From Streptomyces chartreusis NRRL 3882 (lineage in GTDB: Bacteria; Actinomycetota; Actinomycetes; Streptomycetales; Streptomycetaceae): a DNA stretch of 64,000 nt. The translations under genes and the position numbers were made by a program. The DNA lies in contig NZ_LT963352.1 of NCBI RefSeq assembly GCF_900236475.1, positions 3,596,001-3,660,000 on the forward strand, given 5' to 3'. Positions 35,039 through 44,751 of the stretch are shown here, one piece after another. Under the pieces are notes generated by a model. The model saw only the letters and a program-made list of their open reading frames with translations, made no database searches and was not told the DNA's origin. Position 1 is the first letter of the stretch. Every line of letters begins with the position of its first letter.

Positions 35039-35239
35039 CTAGACGGACGCCACGAACTCCGCCCAGGCCTCCGGCGCGAGCGCGAGCCGGGGGCCTGCGG
35101 CCTGCTTTGAGTCCCGGACGTGCACAGTGCGGGGCACTATCGCGATCTCGACGCAGGAGTTGCCGTCCGTGCCGCTGCTGTAGCTGCTCTTGAACCAAGT
35201 CAGGTCGGGGGTGTCCCCGGCAGAAGCGTTGCGGATCAT
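35039..35239 (-). CDS. DUF397 small regulatory partner
   Basis: A 66-residue DUF397 protein. TWFKSSYSSGTDGNSCVEIA and VHVRDSKQAAGPRLALAPEA are the family hallmarks. DUF397 proteins occur almost only in actinobacteria beside XRE/DUF5753 regulators (WhiJ-type loci) and are thought to modulate them. Its ATG overlaps the stop of the upstream XRE gene by four bases, so the two are translated together. Confidence 0.9.
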   Translation of the reverse strand: MIRNASAGDTPDLTWFKSSYSSGTDGNSCVEIAIVPRTVHVRDSKQAAGPRLALAPEAWAEFVASV

Positions 35240-36114
35240 GTTTCTCCCAGCACTTGCTCGATGAAGACCAGCGACTCCCGCGGTGGGAGTGCCTGCGCTC
35301 GGATGGTGCCATACCGCAGCTCAAGGATGCGGAGCTGCTTCGGATCGGTGGTCGGCCGCCCGCTGAACGCACCATCGGAACGCCCCACCGCCGAACCGTC
35401 CGGGAACTTCAGCAGCTCGATCTTGCCGTCCACCCCTGGGTGAGCATCGGTGTTCGTCGGCATGATCTGAAGTGTGACGCTGCGCAACCGCCCTACCTCC
35501 AGCAGGTGTTCGAGCTGCTGTCGCCACACCATTGTGCCCCCGACCCGTCGGCGCAGCACCGCCTCCTCCAGGACGTAGTGCACCGACGGGGCCGGATCGC
35601 GTTCGAAGACCGCCTGCCGGGCCATTCGGGCGGCCACCATCCGTTCCACATCGTCCGGTGAATACGGGGGCTGGGCCGCCTCGAACAAGGCACGCGCGTG
35701 CTCCGGCGTCTGCAACAGCCCATGGACGCTGTTGCACTCATACACCCCGATCTCGACAGCCAGCCCCTCCAGCTTGGCCAGCTCCCGCACCCTCTTGGGA
35801 TACCGAACCCTCTTCACGTCCTCCCACGTCGCCGCAATCAGCCCACCCGCCCCCAACACCTCATCCGCCCTGACCAGATAGTCCTGCCGAGGAATCCGCT
35901 TCCCGCCCTCGATCTTGTAGACCATGTCCTCGCCGTACCCGACCGCCGTCCCGAACTCGGCGGCCCGCATCCCCACCGCCTCCCGCCGCAGCTTCAGCTG
36001 CCGCCCCACCGTGGCGATGACCGCGACACCCCACTCGTCGTCCGGATCCACCTCCCAACCCGGCTCGTCCGCCTCACCCTTGAGCCGACCCGCGTCCGCC
36101 TCGACCGCCGTCAT
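35236..36114 (-). CDS. XRE-family DNA-binding regulator with DUF5753
   Basis: A 292-residue WhiJ-like regulator. The helix-turn-helix lies at about residues 35-90 (GRQLKLRREAVGMRAAEFGT then VYKIEGGKRIPRQDYL). The remainder is a DUF5753 ligand or partner domain (YECNSVHGLLQTPEHARALF, VWRQQLEHLLEVGRLRSVTL). Such proteins repress development or antibiotic genes until relieved by the DUF397 partner. Adjacent DUF397 (4-bp overlap) and the divergent anti-sigma-like ATPase complete the standard trio. Three phased GGACA repeats upstream may be its operator. Confidence 0.88.
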   Translation of the reverse strand: MTAVEADAGRLKGEADEPGWEVDPDDEWGVAVIATVGRQLKLRREAVGMRAAEFGTAVGYGEDMVYKIEGGKRIPRQDYLVRADEVLGAGGLIAATWEDVKRVRYPKRVRELAKLEGLAVEIGVYECNSVHGLLQTPEHARALFEAAQPPYSPDDVERMVAARMARQAVFERDPAPSVHYVLEEAVLRRRVGGTMVWRQQLEHLLEVGRLRSVTLQIMPTNTDAHPGVDGKIELLKFPDGSAVGRSDGAFSGRPTTDPKQLRILELRYGTIRAQALPPRESLVFIEQVLGET

Positions 36115-36178
36115 CCCGCACCCTTCCGTCGTACGACCGTGCCCAGCGCCCTACCCGTACGCCCGGCCCCGACAGCCT

Positions 36179-36240
36179 GGACATCACCGGACAAGCTCCG
36201 GACAGTTACCGTACGCACCCGCTGAGTCACTGTTCACAGT
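36179..36240. promoter_or_regulatory. Candidate operator region between the XRE and ATP-binding genes
   Basis: GGACA occurs at 36179, 36189 and 36200, spaced 10 and 11 nt, so all copies face the same side of the helix. Downstream at 36229-36240 ACTGT-TC-ACAGT forms a 5-bp inverted repeat. Both lie in the 152-bp divergent promoter region, suggesting autoregulation by the XRE protein. Confidence 0.4.
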
Positions 36241-36266
36241 AAGCACGGACCACCACGCTGAGTGAC

Positions 36267-36677
36267 GTGACGCAGAAATCCCCCGAACTCGCCACCCCCA
36301 TCCGCAACTTCAGTCTTCAGCTGTCCCCCACTCCCCGCGGAGCTCGCCTCGCCCGCCTCCTGGCCACCGAGCAACTCCGTTCCTGGGGGCTGCCGTCGGA
36401 CCCGGCGGAGCAAATCGTCGCGGAGCTGGCGACCAACGCGGCGACCCACGGCCGCGTCCCCGGCCGCGACTTCCGCCTGCTCCTCTACGTCGTGGCCGAC
36501 ACCCTCCGCATCGAAGTGACGGACACCCTCGACGACCGGCTGCCGACACCCCAACCCCCCACCCCGGAGTCCGAGTCCGGACGCGGCCTGCTCCTCGTCG
36601 ACGCGCTCGCCGACCGCTGGGGCGTCACCCCGGGCCTGCCACCACGCAAGACCGTCTGGGCCGAACTCACCCTCTGA
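36267..36677 (+). CDS. Anti-sigma-factor-like ATP-binding protein (HATPase_c_2)
   Basis: A 136-residue GHKL-fold protein without a histidine kinase dimerisation domain. N box ELATNAATHG, G1-like VTDTLDDRLP and G2 GRGLLLVDAL are visible. Related proteins act as SpoIIAB/RsbW-type serine kinases and anti-sigma factors, and many small Streptomyces members accompany WhiJ-type XRE/DUF397 genes. GTG start at 36267. Target unknown. Confidence 0.85.
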   Translation: MTQKSPELATPIRNFSLQLSPTPRGARLARLLATEQLRSWGLPSDPAEQIVAELATNAATHGRVPGRDFRLLLYVVADTLRIEVTDTLDDRLPTPQPPTPESESGRGLLLVDALADRWGVTPGLPPRKTVWAELTL

Positions 36678-36947
36678 CCCGAAGCACCGGGACCCAACAC
36701 CTCGCGCCCCGGTGCCGCAGGCGGTCTCCCTCAAGGACCACGAGGAGGAAAGAACCCCACCAAACCCCACCCCTCCCGCCCAGGCCGCCGCCTCACTCAC
36801 GCGAGTGAACATCGCCAACTCAGCTGGATTCGGGAGCCCTTGCCTGCCCTACGCTCAGCGCAACCAACCGCAGACATGCGACGGCCCTCGCCGGGACTGG
36901 CATCCCAGTGCGAGGGCCTGACCACCGAGGAAGGCTCCAACTTCCTG

Positions 36948-37802
36948 ATGGATACGCAGAACCCTAACGTGCCCTCGCACGCCCACACCCCCGTAACCGA
37001 GAAGAAGCACCCGAACCGGCGGCACCCCCGAGCCGGCCTGGTTCACGACAACACCCGCCACACCGCCCGCCTCACGGTGATCGGCAACCACCTCGCCCAG
37101 CACCCGGGGCTGTCACTGCTCGCGATCGGGCTCGGCACGCACATCCAGTCACTCCCAGCGGGCGCCCGAGTCGACATCAAGACCCTCGCCGCCCGCTTCC
37201 CGGAGGGCACGACCCGTATCGCCGCCGCCCTGCGCGAGCTGGAGGCCCACGGCTATCTGCGGCGCGTGCGCGAACGCGTCCCCGGCGGCCGGATCATCAC
37301 CCGCACGATCTCCTGCAACCAGCCAGGTCACAGCCGTACGGACGCCCCTCGCCCGGCCCCGGGGAAGCGGACGATGCCGCCCGGCAGCAAGCCCCTCCCG
37401 GCCGTACCGCACCCGGCCTACCCGGCACCCGCCCTCCTCCAACAGGCCACGGACCTCCTCGCAGGCCTCCACCGCGAGGACAGCCGCCTCCTCCTCTCCA
37501 CCCGCGACGTCGCCCACCTCTCCCCCGGTGTCGCCGCCTGGCTCGAACGCGACGTCTCCGCAACCGCCGTACGCCACGCCCTGACCAGCGACCTCCCACC
37601 CGAGGCGCTGCGCCGCCCGGCCGCCCTCCTGGCCCACCGCCTCACAGCCCAACTACCGCCCCCGCCCCCGTTCCGCACACCCGCGCCACCGCCGGCCACC
37701 CGGCACCCGCTTCAGACCTGCGACGGCTGCGACCGAGCCTTCCGCGCGCCGGCCCCCGGCCACTGCCGCGATTGCCGATCAAGTCTTCTGGAGGCCGCTT
37801 AG
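36948..37802 (+). CDS. Winged-helix protein with C-terminal zinc ribbon
   Basis: About 284 residues. A winged helix spans roughly residues 40-120 (IGLGTHIQSLPAGARVDIKT then RIAAALRELEAHGYLRRVRE), preceded by a basic, His-rich N-terminus. A Pro-rich linker leads to a helical part and a C-terminal CDGCDRAF...HCRDCR zinc-binding pair. This architecture occurs in many copies per Streptomyces genome and is annotated only as helix-turn-helix protein. The start is uncertain: a GAGGAAGG lies 13 nt upstream of 36948. It precedes the Uma2 gene by 49 bp. Confidence 0.7.
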   Translation: MDTQNPNVPSHAHTPVTEKKHPNRRHPRAGLVHDNTRHTARLTVIGNHLAQHPGLSLLAIGLGTHIQSLPAGARVDIKTLAARFPEGTTRIAAALRELEAHGYLRRVRERVPGGRIITRTISCNQPGHSRTDAPRPAPGKRTMPPGSKPLPAVPHPAYPAPALLQQATDLLAGLHREDSRLLLSTRDVAHLSPGVAAWLERDVSATAVRHALTSDLPPEALRRPAALLAHRLTAQLPPPPPFRTPAPPPATRHPLQTCDGCDRAFRAPAPGHCRDCRSSLLEAA

Positions 37803-37851
37803 CATGAGAGCGACGATCCTTGCCCCTGGGCACAGACGAGGAGCGAGCGCC

Positions 37852-38463
37852 ATGACCACCGCCTCGGAGAACGAGCAGCAGGGCGCCTCCCACCGGTATC
37901 GGGCCATGCGGGACTTCGTTCAGTCCATGGACGACTCCCTGCCCGGCAAGTTCGAGGTCAGCAAGGAAGGAATCGTCCACGACATGATGGCGCCCGTGGG
38001 TCCGCACGAGCTGACCACCCTGCACCTGCGGAGACGCCTCGAAAAGGTGATGCCGGAGGAGATCGTGGCTCACACGGGCGAACCCGATGTGGAGGACGAG
38101 TCCGAGGGCATCATGCGCCGCCCCGACGTGATGGTGATCGCCCTGGAGGACATGGACGTCCCGGGTTCCTTCGACCCGCGCACACTCGTCGCCGCCATCG
38201 AAGTCGTCTCCCGCTCCAACCCGGACAACGACTGGGTCACCAAGATGCGCGACTACCCCCTCATCGGTATCCCCGTCTACGCCGTCTTCGACCCCCGCAC
38301 CGGCACGGGCGCCGTCCTCACCGACATCCACCCCACACCGCACGGTCCGCGCTACGCGACCCGCAAAGACTTCGTCTACGGCGAAGACGTGACCATCGCC
38401 GACTGGACGATCGCGACAGACGGCCTGCCCCTGTACCGGGACAGCGCCGCCCCACAGGAGTGA
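37852..38463 (+). CDS. Uma2-family PD-(D/E)XK putative nuclease
   Basis: A 203-residue protein of the Uma2 (DUF820) family, whose fold is restriction-endonuclease-like. The core has RRPDVMVIALED, then LVAAIEVVSRSNPDNDWVTK, giving the PD...E...K-like order. The biological role of Uma2 proteins is unknown despite expansion in streptomycetes and cyanobacteria. It follows the winged-helix gene and is terminated by the hairpin shared with tuf. Confidence 0.85.
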   Translation: MTTASENEQQGASHRYRAMRDFVQSMDDSLPGKFEVSKEGIVHDMMAPVGPHELTTLHLRRRLEKVMPEEIVAHTGEPDVEDESEGIMRRPDVMVIALEDMDVPGSFDPRTLVAAIEVVSRSNPDNDWVTKMRDYPLIGIPVYAVFDPRTGTGAVLTDIHPTPHGPRYATRKDFVYGEDVTIADWTIATDGLPLYRDSAAPQE

Positions 38464-38485
38464 TCCGGCACCCCGGGCACGGCAA

Positions 38486-38519
38486 AGGGGCCCGCACGAC
38501 CGAAGTCGTGCGGGCCCCT
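38486..38519. terminator. Bidirectional terminator between Uma2 gene and tuf
   Basis: A perfect 15-bp stem, AGGGGCCCGCACGAC / GTCGTGCGGGCCCCT, with the tetraloop CGAA. On the minus (tuf) side it is followed by TTT. It is the likely end of the str operon and tuf transcripts. Confidence 0.8.
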
Positions 38520-38562
38520 CCGAGCCACTCAGGTCAGTGGACCCTCAAGCCAGTCCGAAGAC

Positions 38563-39756
<1,194 letters not shown>

Positions 39757-39834
39757 TGGGGTCCTCCTGTGGAGTGGTTCTGGTACGCCTTACTCATCGG
39801 CGCCAGGTGATCTTTGCTGGAAAGCCCGGGCCCC

Positions 39835-39887
39835 GGGGCATTCTCACCACGATTGCGGCGGAATGCCCCTCAAGGCTCCGGAGTCAA
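39835..39887 (-). promoter_or_regulatory. fusA-tuf spacer: possible internal promoter and hairpin
   Basis: A TTGACT box (39882-39887, minus strand) could be a -35 element, but the -10 partner (CATTCC or ATTCCG) is poor. A 9-bp stem GGGGCATTC / GAATGCCCC (39835-39843 with 39861-39869) lies downstream. Independent tuf transcription is known in S. coelicolor; here it is only suggested. Confidence 0.35.
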
Positions 39888-39912
39888 GCCTACGGCGTGT
39901 AGACGCGGTGCG

Positions 39913-42039
39913 TTACTCGCCCTTGGCCTTCGCGATGATCTCCTCGGCGACGTTCCGGGGAACCTCGGCGTAGGAGTCGAACTGCATGGAGTAGCTGGCA
40001 CGGCCGGACGTCTTGCTGCGCAGGTCGCCGACGTAGCCGAACATCTCCGAAAGGGGCACGAGGCCCTTCACGACGCGGGCACCGGCCCGCTCCTCCATGG
40101 CCTGGATCTGACCACGGCGGGAGTTGATGTCGCCGACGACCTCACCCATGTAGTCCTCGGGCGTGGTGACCTCGACGGCCATCATCGGCTCGAGCAGCAC
40201 GGGGCTGGCCTTGCGCGCGGCCTCCTTGAAGGCCTGCGAACCGGCGATCTTGAACGCGAGCTCGGAGGAGTCGACCTCGTGGTAGGCACCGTCGAGCAGC
40301 GTCACGCGGACACCGGTCATCTCGTAACCGGCGAGGATGCCGAACTGCATGGCCTCCTGCGCACCGGCGTCCACCGAAGGGATGTACTCCTTCGGCACAC
40401 GGCCACCGGTCACCTTGTTGATGAACTCGTAGCTGGCGTCGCCGCCCTCGATCGGCTCGATCGCGATGATCACGCGAGCGAACTGGCCGGTACCACCCGT
40501 CTGCTTCTTGTGGGTGAACTCGACCTTCTCGACGGCCTTGCGGATCGTCTCGCGGTACGCGACCTGCGGCTTGCCGACGTTGGCCTCGACCTTGAACTCG
40601 CGCTTCATGCGGTCCACGAGCACCTCGAGGTGAAGCTCGCCCATACCGCCGATGACGGTCTGGCCGGTCTCCTCGTTGGTGTGCACCTGGAAGGAGGGGT
40701 CCTCCTCGGCCAGGCGCTGGATCGCGACGCCGAGCTTCTCCTGGTCGCCCTTCGACTTGGGCTCGATGGCGACCTCGATGACCGGCGCCGGGAAGTCCAT
40801 GGACTCCAGGATGACCGGGTTCTTCTCGTCCGCCAGCGTCTCACCGGTGGTGGTCTGCTTCAGGCCCATGACGGCGACGATGTCGCCGGCGCCCACCGAC
40901 TCGATCTCCTCACGCTTGTTGGCGTGCATGCGGTAGATCTTGCCGATGCGCTCCTTGCGGCCCTTGACCGAGTTCAGCACGGCGGTGCCGGAGTGCAGGC
41001 GGCCGGAGTACACGCGGACGAAGGTGAGCTTGCCGAGGTGCGGGTCGCTCATGATCTTGAACGCGAGCGCGGCGAGGGGCTCGTCGTCCGACGGCTTGCG
41101 CGCGATGACCTGCTCCGGGTCCTTGACGTCGTGGCCCTCGATGGCCTCGACGTCGAGCGGGGTGGGCAGGTAGCGCACGACCGCGTCGAGCAGGGGCTGA
41201 ACACCCTTGTTCTTGAACGCGGTACCGCAGAACACGGGGGTGACGGTGGTGCCGCCGCCCTTGCCGGACGCGATGGTGATGCGACGGATCGCGGCGTAGA
41301 GCTGCTCCACGGTGGGCTCGGTGCCCTCCAGGTACAGCTCCATCAGCTCGTCGTCGTTCTCGGCGACGGCCTCGAGCAGCTTGCCGCGGTACTCCTCGGC
41401 AGCCTCGATGTGGGTGTCCGGGATGTCGACGGTGTCGTACATCTCGCCCTTGGTCGCCTCGGCCGACCAGACCAGGGCCTTCATCGTCACGAGGTCGATG
41501 ACGCCCTTGAAGTCCGCCTCGGCACCGATCGGCAGCTGCATGACCAGCGGCTGCGCGCCCAGGCGGTCGCTGATCATGTCGACGCAGCGGTGGAACTCGG
41601 CACCGGTGCGGTCGAGCTTGTTGACGAAGCAGATACGCGGAACGCCGTAGCGGTCCGCCTGACGCCACACGGTCTCGGACTGGGGCTCAACGCCGGCGAC
41701 ACCGTCGAACACCGTCACGGCACCGTCGAGCACGCGCAGGGAGCGCTCCACCTCGACGGTGAAGTCGACGTGACCCGGGGTGTCGATGATGTTGATGGTG
41801 TAGTCGTTGTCCTCGAGCGGCCAGTGACAGGTGGTGGCAGCAGAGGTGATCGTGATGCCACGCTCCTGCTCCTGCTCCATCCAGTCCATGGTGGCAGCGC
41901 CGTCGTGGACCTCACCGATCTTGTACGAAACGCCGGTGTAGAACAGGATCCGCTCGGTGGTGGTCGTCTTGCCCGCGTCGATGTGGGCCATGATCCCGAT
42001 GTTGCGGACCCTGGCCAGGTCAAGCGAAGTGGTAGCCAT
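39913..42039 (-). CDS. fusA: Elongation factor G
   Basis: A 708-residue translocase GTPase. P-loop AHIDAGKTTTTERIL near residue 18, switch II DTPGHVDFTVEVERSLRVLD and NKLDRTGAEF are intact, followed by domains II to V including the tip PKEYIPSVDAGAQEAMQFG. No fusidic-acid-type change was recognised by eye. Third gene of the str operon, 39 bp after rpsG. Confidence 0.97.
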   Translation of the reverse strand: MATTSLDLARVRNIGIMAHIDAGKTTTTERILFYTGVSYKIGEVHDGAATMDWMEQEQERGITITSAATTCHWPLEDNDYTINIIDTPGHVDFTVEVERSLRVLDGAVTVFDGVAGVEPQSETVWRQADRYGVPRICFVNKLDRTGAEFHRCVDMISDRLGAQPLVMQLPIGAEADFKGVIDLVTMKALVWSAEATKGEMYDTVDIPDTHIEAAEEYRGKLLEAVAENDDELMELYLEGTEPTVEQLYAAIRRITIASGKGGGTTVTPVFCGTAFKNKGVQPLLDAVVRYLPTPLDVEAIEGHDVKDPEQVIARKPSDDEPLAALAFKIMSDPHLGKLTFVRVYSGRLHSGTAVLNSVKGRKERIGKIYRMHANKREEIESVGAGDIVAVMGLKQTTTGETLADEKNPVILESMDFPAPVIEVAIEPKSKGDQEKLGVAIQRLAEEDPSFQVHTNEETGQTVIGGMGELHLEVLVDRMKREFKVEANVGKPQVAYRETIRKAVEKVEFTHKKQTGGTGQFARVIIAIEPIEGGDASYEFINKVTGGRVPKEYIPSVDAGAQEAMQFGILAGYEMTGVRVTLLDGAYHEVDSSELAFKIAGSQAFKEAARKASPVLLEPMMAVEVTTPEDYMGEVVGDINSRRGQIQAMEERAGARVVKGLVPLSEMFGYVGDLRSKTSGRASYSMQFDSYAEVPRNVAEEIIAKAKGE

Positions 42040-42078
42040 AAGGCTTCAGTCTTCTCTCGGTCTCGATGGGGTCTGCGA

Positions 42079-42549
42079 CTACCAGCGGTAGTGCGCGAAG
42101 GCCTTGTTGGACTCGGCCATCTTGTGCGTGTCCTCGCGCTTCTTCACAGCGGCGCCCAGGCCGTTGCTGGCATCGAGGAGCTCGTTGAGCAGACGCTCGG
42201 TCATGGTCTTCTCGCGACGGGCGCGGGAGTAACCGACGAGCCAGCGCAGCGCCAGGGTGTTGGCACGGCCGGGCTTGACCTCGACCGGGACCTGGTAGGT
42301 GGCACCACCGACACGGCGGGACTTGACCTCGAGGGTCGGCTTGATGTTCTCGAGAGCGCGCTTCAGCGTGATGACCGGGTCGTTGCCGGTCTTCTCGCGC
42401 AGGCCCTCCATGGCGCCGTAGACGATGCGCTCGGCGGTGGAGCGCTTGCCGTTCAGCAGCACCTTGTTGATCAGGGAGGTCACCAGAGGAGAGCCGTAGA
42501 CCGGGTCGATGATGACCGGGCGCTTCGGGGCGGGGCCCTTACGAGGCAT
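42079..42549 (-). CDS. rpsG: 30S ribosomal protein S7
   Basis: A 156-residue primary head-assembly protein at the E site. MPRKGPAPKRPVIIDPVYGS starts it, and LRWLVGYSRARREKTMTERL is the family block. It ends KAFAHYRW. Starts 2 bp after the rpsL stop, implying coupling. Confidence 0.97.
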   Translation of the reverse strand: MPRKGPAPKRPVIIDPVYGSPLVTSLINKVLLNGKRSTAERIVYGAMEGLREKTGNDPVITLKRALENIKPTLEVKSRRVGGATYQVPVEVKPGRANTLALRWLVGYSRARREKTMTERLLNELLDASNGLGAAVKKREDTHKMAESNKAFAHYRW

Positions 42550-42551
42550 TC

Positions 42552-42923
42552 TTACTTCTCCTTCTTGGCGCCGTAACGGCTGCGAGCCTGCTTGCGGTTC
42601 TTGACACCCTGGGTGTCGAGCGAGCCGCGGATGATCTTGTAGCGAACACCCGGCAGGTCCTTCACACGGCCGCCGCGCACGAGCACGATGGAGTGCTCCT
42701 GCAGGTTGTGTCCCTCACCCGGAATGTAAGCGGTGACCTCGATCCCGCTGGTCAGACGCACACGCGCGACCTTACGCAGGGCCGAGTTCGGCTTCTTCGG
42801 GGTGGTCGTGAACACACGCGTGCAGACGCCGCGACGCTGGGGCGAACCCTCGAGTGCGGGCGTCTTGTTCTTCTCGACCTTGTCCTGCCGGCCCTTGCGG
42901 ACCAGCTGCTGGATCGTAGGCAC
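42552..42923 (-). CDS. rpsL: 30S ribosomal protein S12
   Basis: A 123-residue decoding-centre protein and the classical streptomycin target. Lys43 (TTPKKPNSALR) and Lys88 (GGRVKDLPGVRY) are wild type, so no streptomycin-resistance or antibiotic-activating allele is present. First gene of the str operon with a strong promoter about 195 bp upstream. Confidence 0.97.
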   Translation of the reverse strand: MPTIQQLVRKGRQDKVEKNKTPALEGSPQRRGVCTRVFTTTPKKPNSALRKVARVRLTSGIEVTAYIPGEGHNLQEHSIVLVRGGRVKDLPGVRYKIIRGSLDTQGVKNRKQARSRYGAKKEK

Positions 42924-43117
42924 TACTTCTCCGGTTTCTGTGTGCCGAATGGTGAAGCTAACCTGGAACGTCGCCGACCCACGCGGTCGGGTGTGTCGAA
43001 TCCCGCGGACTCCCGCCGCCAGGCAGAATTAAGCGCAGATTGCGGTGGCCGGTGTCAGCTCGCTGTGCGGGTGATGGCACGCACGAGAGCCAGGGCACAC
43101 CCCAGGCACAAGGTCTG

Positions 43118-43146
43118 AGCGTACCTATCGCATTCGCTGCGGTCAA
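43118..43146 (-). promoter_or_regulatory. Predicted str-operon (rpsL) promoter
   Basis: Minus strand TTGACC (43141-43146), 17-nt spacer, TACGCT (43118-43123). The leader of roughly 185 nt (42924-43110) has no gene. The rest of the 42924-43290 gap shows nothing else of note. Confidence 0.7.
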
Positions 43147-43290
43147 AACAAATGGGTGCCGCCCGCATCACCATGCGGGACATGTCAAGCCCATCGGCCG
43201 TTCTCGATCTTCATTTCGATGACAGGCTGTCCGATTTACCCATCTTTCAAGCCGCCCGTACCGCCCGCGTCTGCCCATGCTTCGTGCGCG

Positions 43291-43812
43291 TCACCCGGCA
43301 GCGATGGACACCACCGTCAGCAACACCAGGACGAGTGCCCAGCCGGCCGTGGACAACCATCCGAGCACGAGACCGGTCAGCGCGAGCCCGTCCCCCAGCT
43401 CCCCCCGGCTGCGGATCTCGGCCCTCGCCACGTGGCCCAGCACCACGGCCGGAATCCCGGTCAGCCCCATGGTCGGCACGCAGAGCAGCCCGCACACGCC
43501 GGCCGCCACCGCCTTGCCGTTCGTCTGCGGCCGCGGCACGGGCGGGAAGGTCCGCGGCACGGGCACGACCCCGGCGGGCTGCGGCAGGGGCCCCTGCGGC
43601 AGATCGGCGACGAGCATCGTCAGCTCCCCCACGGTCCGCGCCGCGTACGCCCGCGCCACCCGCCTCTCGAACTCGTCGTGCTCCATCCGACCCTCGCCGT
43701 ACCCGGCTCTCAGCACGTCCACGGCCCGCTCCCGATCGGCGTGCGAGGCGAGCATCGACGGGGCGCCGGACCCCTGCCAGGGTTGCCAGGACGGATAGGG
43801 CGGCTGCGACAC
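43291..43812 (-). CDS. DUF1707 / DUF4190 membrane protein
   Basis: A 173-residue protein. Residues 20-75 are a DUF1707 domain (MLASHADRERAVDVLRAGYG, RMEHDEFERRVARAYAARTV), followed by a Pro-rich linker and a two-span DUF4190 region (GKAVAAGVCGLLCVPTMGLT, GDGLALTGLVLGWLSTAGWA). Function unknown; the family is abundant in actinobacteria. The GTG at 43812 is chosen for a GGGGAGGTG site 5 nt upstream, rather than the ATG at 43845. Divergent from the Crp-type regulator. Confidence 0.85.
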   Translation of the reverse strand: MSQPPYPSWQPWQGSGAPSMLASHADRERAVDVLRAGYGEGRMEHDEFERRVARAYAARTVGELTMLVADLPQGPLPQPAGVVPVPRTFPPVPRPQTNGKAVAAGVCGLLCVPTMGLTGIPAVVLGHVARAEIRSRGELGDGLALTGLVLGWLSTAGWALVLVLLTVVSIAAG

Positions 43813-43950
43813 GGAGCACCTCCCCGGGAGCCGGAGTCCTTCCATGATGCGCCGAAGCGGCGCATCCGGCACGGGTGCGTCCGGCAGGGGTGCGAACACC
43901 GGCCAGGCGGCTGATTGTCGCTCGTTCCTCCCATGGTCATCTCAAGTACG

Positions 43951-43974
43951 TTGACTGCCTGTACACGACAGGCA
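43951..43974. promoter_or_regulatory. Inverted repeat in the DUF1707/crp divergent region
   Basis: TGCCTGT-ACACG-ACAGGCA (43956-43974) is a perfect 7-bp dyad with a 5-nt spacer. It overlaps a TTGACT hexamer (43951-43956) that could be the -35 box of the crp-type gene, about 50 bp before its start. Operator for an unknown factor, or autoregulation, is inferred. Confidence 0.4.
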
Positions 43975-44004
43975 TCGGCACAGGTGAAGGTGGGGGTCGG
44001 CGGG

Positions 44005-44703
44005 ATGGCCGGGGGACAGGCACGAGCGTGGGACGACGACGGCGTCCCCTTCCTGGCCCGACTGGAGAAGGAGGACCGCGCCGCCCTGCTCGCCATCGGC
44101 CGCCCCCTGCGCTATCCGGCCCGCGGCGTCATCCTGCACCAGGACGAGCCCTCGTCCCACGTCCTGCTGTTGCTGCACGGCTGGACCAAGGTCACGGCGA
44201 TCGCGGCCAACGGCTACGAGGCTCTGCTCGCCCTGCGCGGTCCCGGCGACATCATCGGTGAGGGCGCGGCGCTGAGCGGCCGCCACCGCTCGGCGACCGT
44301 GACGGCTCTGGAGACGGTCGAGGCGGTCGTCATCGACCAGGCCCGCTTCACCGTTTTCGTCTCGGACCACCCTCCGGTCGCATTACAGCTGCTGAGCCTG
44401 TCCACGGACCGGCAGCGCTCGACCGACCGCCGGCGGCTGGAGTGGGCGGCGCTCACCGTCCGGGAGCGGCTGGCCGTACTGCTCCTCGAACTGCTCCGCA
44501 CCCACGGCAGCCGGACGGACGAGGGCATCGAACTCACCATCGGGCTCAGCCAGCAGGAGTTCGCCGGCTCGGTCGGTTCCTCGCGCGAGGCGGTGGCCCG
44601 GCTCCTCAAGGAGCTGCGGGACCGGCAGGTCGTCGCCACCCGGCGCCGCCGCATCGTCGTACTCCGCCCCGACGTACTGCGCCGCATCGCCGGCGAAAGC
44701 TAG
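44005..44703 (+). CDS. Crp/Fnr-family cyclic-nucleotide-binding regulator
   Basis: A 232-residue transcription factor. The cNMP-binding domain (about 15-125) has the phosphate-binding cassette GDIIGEGAALSGRHRSATV, with the Glu (E86) and Arg-Ser (R95-S96) that contact the ribose and phosphate in E. coli CRP, so ligand binding looks possible. After the long dimer helix, LSQQEFAGSVGSSREAVARL (181-200) is the winged helix-turn-helix with the usual SRE recognition helix. The start at 44005 follows GGTGGGGG; upstream GTGs exist. Codon 127 is TTA (44383-44385), so synthesis should need the bldA tRNA. It lies 133 bp before the cyclase, with a Crp-type site between, and probably controls that operon. 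Confidence 0.88.
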   Translation: MAGGQARAWDDDGVPFLARLEKEDRAALLAIGRPLRYPARGVILHQDEPSSHVLLLLHGWTKVTAIAANGYEALLALRGPGDIIGEGAALSGRHRSATVTALETVEAVVIDQARFTVFVSDHPPVALQLLSLSTDRQRSTDRRRLEWAALTVRERLAVLLLELLRTHGSRTDEGIELTIGLSQQEFAGSVGSSREAVARLLKELRDRQVVATRRRRIVVLRPDVLRRIAGES

Positions 44704-44735
44704 GCCTGGCGTACGCACATCCTCCGCCCTCGGTC

Positions 44736-44751
44736 TGTGCACACGGTCACA
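44736..44751 (+). promoter_or_regulatory. Predicted Crp-type operator upstream of the cyclase operon
   Basis: TGTGC-ACACGG-TCACA differs by one base from the E. coli CRP consensus TGTGA-N6-TCACA. The inner GTG-N6-GTCAC fits the Streptomyces Crp motif GTG(N6)GNCAC. Its centre is about 93 bp before the cyclase ATG, suitable for activation. The nearby regulator, or the global Crp, could bind. Confidence 0.6.

Noticed and set aside
42660..42800. Possible streptomycin-resistance alleles in rpsL
   Set aside because: Lys43 and Lys88 are both unchanged.
43152..43914. Plus-strand open frames across the DUF1707 gene
   Set aside because: Arg/Pro-rich shadows of the minus-strand gene, which has a strong ribosome-binding site and clear domains.
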